Positions 61,606 through 64,000 of a stretch of 64,000 bases of DNA are shown one piece after another; positions within the stretch are counted from its first letter, which is position 1; each line of letters begins with the position of its first letter. Location: contig JAAOMT010000571.1 of the NCBI GenBank assembly GCA_016748015.1, forward strand, positions 242,875 through 306,874, read 5' to 3'. The translations under genes were made by a program, and so were the position numbers. This DNA comes from Geosiphon pyriformis. Taxonomy: Eukaryota; Glomeromycota; Glomeromycetes; Archaeosporales; Geosiphonaceae. The notes below the pieces were generated by a model, which was given only the letters and a program-made list of their open reading frames with translations, ran no database searches and was not told the DNA's origin.

Positions 61606-63480
61606 TTATAAATCCACAAAGACAGAGCACTCCAGAGATACATAAAAGTGGCAACTATTGGAACAATAAAAAAAGACCACTCCTTGTATAGAAAAGCACT
61701 ATTTCAATATTTTCAAAAAGATCTAGGAATACTAGTAGAAACCACCATTGCAGAGAGTGATTTTTGTAATTATATCAATGCAAAAATCAACTGTTTGTTA
61801 GACTGTGCAACTAATACAGAAAAACTTGGAGAACAAATCCATCAAAGCTTACTAAGGTACTCAACAACTACTACTACTTGAGCAATTACTGAAATTCTAC
61901 ACATAGTCAATACAGACATTAAACACTATGTGACAAAACAATTCCCTCAAGTACAACAACTAGTAGAATCCGATCCAAAAGAATATAAGAACAGATCCAA
62001 TAATTCCACAACTGCCCAAAACAAGTCCACAATCAACAAGAAACCAAGATTTTTCTTACCAACAACTCTATCATATCATTAGACATCCCAAAGTAGAATT
62101 GTATTCAATCTACCCTTGGAAACTCAGTCGGAAACACTACAAATTCCTGAAAATCTACACTTTTGGGGCCAACACAGTTGGACCAAATTACTAAGAAAAT
62201 ACAGATTACTGTTTAGAAATTTTACCCCAACAGCCAGTCAAACAGAAGGAAACATATCAACTTGGGAACAGCCACCAGCACAAAACCCAGCAGAATCAGC
62301 ATCTCCTCTAATGGAAGGAACAGCTATCTTACAACCTATTGGTTCCAGCAACAAAAAAAACAACCAGCATTAGCACCCAGAAAACACTTGAATATGTGGA
62401 CACCAATCTCTTTAACCATAACCAGTAACACTCCACTCATTAACTGGATCATGGTCTACTGGGATATTACTAAATTGGAGAAATTCTCTGGTGAAAAAGA
62501 TAACACATATTTTTGGATTATGGATGCCGAGAAAGCAATTACTGCTAATGGATAAGACAATGACTACACAATTCAGATACTGTCATTCTTTCTGATTGGA
62601 ACTGTCAATTCATAGTACCAGAGCCTTGCAAAAAAGCCTACCTTCTTTACAGAGTTTAAACTTGCCTTTCTGCAATACTTTTGTGACCCTAATACACTCA
62701 TCTAATTGCAAAAACAATTCAGTATAATAAAACAAAATGACCATGAAGCAGTAACTACTTATCTCAAAAGATTCAATCAGGTTTTTTGACAAATTTTAAC
62801 TATTGAGCAGAATTATTATACCACCACACAAGTCCTCAATTAATTCATTAAAGGACTAAGGAGCAGTCTCTTAAGATCCATACGATTTTGCCATCTGGCA
62901 AACCTACAAGAAGCAGTCATTTTCACTTGTGATTTTGAGTCTGCAGAACAAGAAGTGAACTATACCCAAGCTGTTAACTTAGCCATCAATGGAGCCTCTG
63001 ACATTGACACAAAGATAACCCAATTAAGTAAAAAATTAACTCAGAAAATTGAGGGATTCTTAGCTGAAACCACAGGAACTTACCAACCACCACAACAAAA
63101 AGAAAATAACAACAACAGCAGATATCTATAGCAACAGAACTGTTAGCAACAGCAACAACTTTGGAGATCTGATTCCCATAATTGTTACTACTGCCAAAAA
63201 TCTGGACATATTGCCTGTAACTGCAGAAAGAAAATAATAGACCAAAATCAAAAAAACCAATACTAGCAACCAAGATATCAGCAAAACATGATATTCCAAT
63301 ATTCTATCCCTCAAAATCCATCTTCCCAGTATGCACAACAAGTCCCGTATACTTAATTACTGCCCCAAAATTATTATCAACTACCACCAATGACACAAGC
63401 AATCTCTCACTATCAAACTCCCCCTTACAGCCAGTCCAAACCTCAAGCTATAGACTATAATCAGGGATAGAAGAATTCCA
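61606..63480 (+). pseudogene. Ty3 C gag (capsid and zinc knuckle)
   Basis: The N-terminal part is open at 61648-61881 and 62116-62373 (same frame) with stops between, then shifts frame near 62350. The capsid block runs 62480-62960: YFWIMDAEKAITANG, stop, then FFLIGTVNS*YQSL and further stops where Ty3 A has Gln (LI*LQKQF, LN*FIKGL). A knuckle at about 63183-63226 reads C-YY-C-QKSG-H-IACN-C (CX2CX4HX4C, all ligands kept). A Gln/Tyr/Pro-rich spacer follows. There is no ATG near the beginning; the first long frame opens with GTG. The function is that of a retrotransposon particle protein. Confidence 0.8.
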
Positions 63481-63491
63481 ACAACAATTAG

Positions 63492-64000
63492 GTGCAAACC
63501 AACAGTAGACCATCTCAACTAATCCTTCATGGTCCTGCACAATCTCAACTAGCACCAACCAGATACTCAAATCAAGCTTCTTATCTCAGTCTTATAGAAG
63601 ACCAGGATTTTGATAAATTTACACCTATGGAAGGAAGGGATGTAGAACAAATCTTCCAACCTTCCAAGCAAACAAAAAGCAATATCCCACCAGCCACTAT
63701 TACCGAGGACACCACCCTAGCCACCATATTTTCTTTTGACATCAATAATTTGAACACCCACAGACTTTTTAGTGGGGCAGTCATCAATTAGAATAAACCA
63801 ATAATGGCCCTATACACCAATGCCAGAGTTGGAGGAATAGACATTAAATTAATTCTGGATAGCAGATCAGCCAGTAGCATAATTATGAAACAGCTTATGA
63901 ACCAACTAGGTTGCTGAGTAGACCATGCTGCTACCGCCTGAATCATTACAGTAGATGGAAACACAAAAACTCCAATAGGAGAAATTGACAACTTCCTCTT
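63492..64000 (+). pseudogene. Ty3 C protease (truncated by window end)
   Basis: An open stretch 63492-63791 includes FTPMEGRDVEQIF and SGAVIN, then stops. The active site at about 63856-63864 encodes D-S-R, so the catalytic Asp is kept but the Gly is Arg, as in Ty3 A. IITVDGNTKTPIGEIDNF follows at the window end. Frame 63492 agrees with the capsid frame after 62350. Confidence 0.8.

Larger units (their letters stand above)
60668..64000 (+). mobile_element. Ty3 element C (5' part: LTR, gag, protease start), continues beyond window
   Basis: 5' LTR, primer site, gag with capsid and zinc knuckle, and the beginning of protease in the order of Ty3 A. The capsid and protease align with Ty3 A (for example NSWYQSL versus DSWYQSL, counting the stop as Trp; VDGNTKTPIGEID versus ADGNTKLPYGEID). 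Many in-frame stops make it inactive. It sits in the capsid start of B+. Confidence 0.88.

Overview
The window looks like nuclear DNA of an AT-rich fungus, most likely an arbuscular mycorrhizal fungus (Glomeromycotina, Rhizophagus/Gigaspora-like). The basis is the combination of Ty3 retrotransposons carrying a dUTPase, abundant LINEs with an RNase H domain, a Tc1-type transposon and a spliced C2H2 zinc-finger gene with short GT-AG introns. The phylum call rests on my memory of these transposon families, not on a search. Almost everything except one gene is transposon-derived.

Layout. 1-7755: a dUTPase-bearing Ty3/gypsy element (A, + strand) whose 5' end lies outside the window. It ends in an 868-bp 3' LTR and sits inside a second Ty3 element (B-, 7756-9307, - strand). 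B- in turn sits inside a LINE (A, 9308-12943, +). 12944-20945: extremely AT-rich, decayed LINE sequence. 20946-35880: a host island of more normal composition. It holds a four-exon zinc-finger gene (22908-24123, -), many microsatellites, and a 1.3-kb Tc1 element (31326-32625) containing a 507-base run of N. 35900-58667: a LINE field. It contains ORF1-type remnants (35900-37560, 53791-55990), LINE B (+, 37600-41133), LINE C (-, 42780-44640), a near full-length LINE D (+, 45721-52440), a very decayed LINE F (+, 52560-53790) and LINE E (-, 56035-58667). LINE E is broken by a third Ty3 element (B+, 58668-60667). B+ is broken by a fourth (C, 60668 to the window end).

The transposons share one style of decay. 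Reading frames are largely intact but dotted with stops, mostly at codons that motif context shows were Trp, Gln or Arg. Catalytic Asp residues are often Asn. Both are C-to-T/G-to-A changes, giving an age series from LINE A (lightly hit) to the 12944-20945 desert (nearly erased). This resembles repeat-induced point mutation or methyl-cytosine decay.

Points most worth following: (i) the domain order of Ty3 A: gag, protease, a Cys-rich zinc-ribbon-like region, dUTPase, RT-RNase H, integrase, and then about 250 residues of unrecognised C-terminal extension; (ii) three LTR families that each carry a different regular tandem repeat (23, 20 and 38-40 bp) just upstream of a TATA box; (iii) a TAATG overlap between LINE ORF1 and ORF2; (iv) a hairpin in the LINE 3' tail. 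No CRISPR array, tRNA or rRNA gene was seen.
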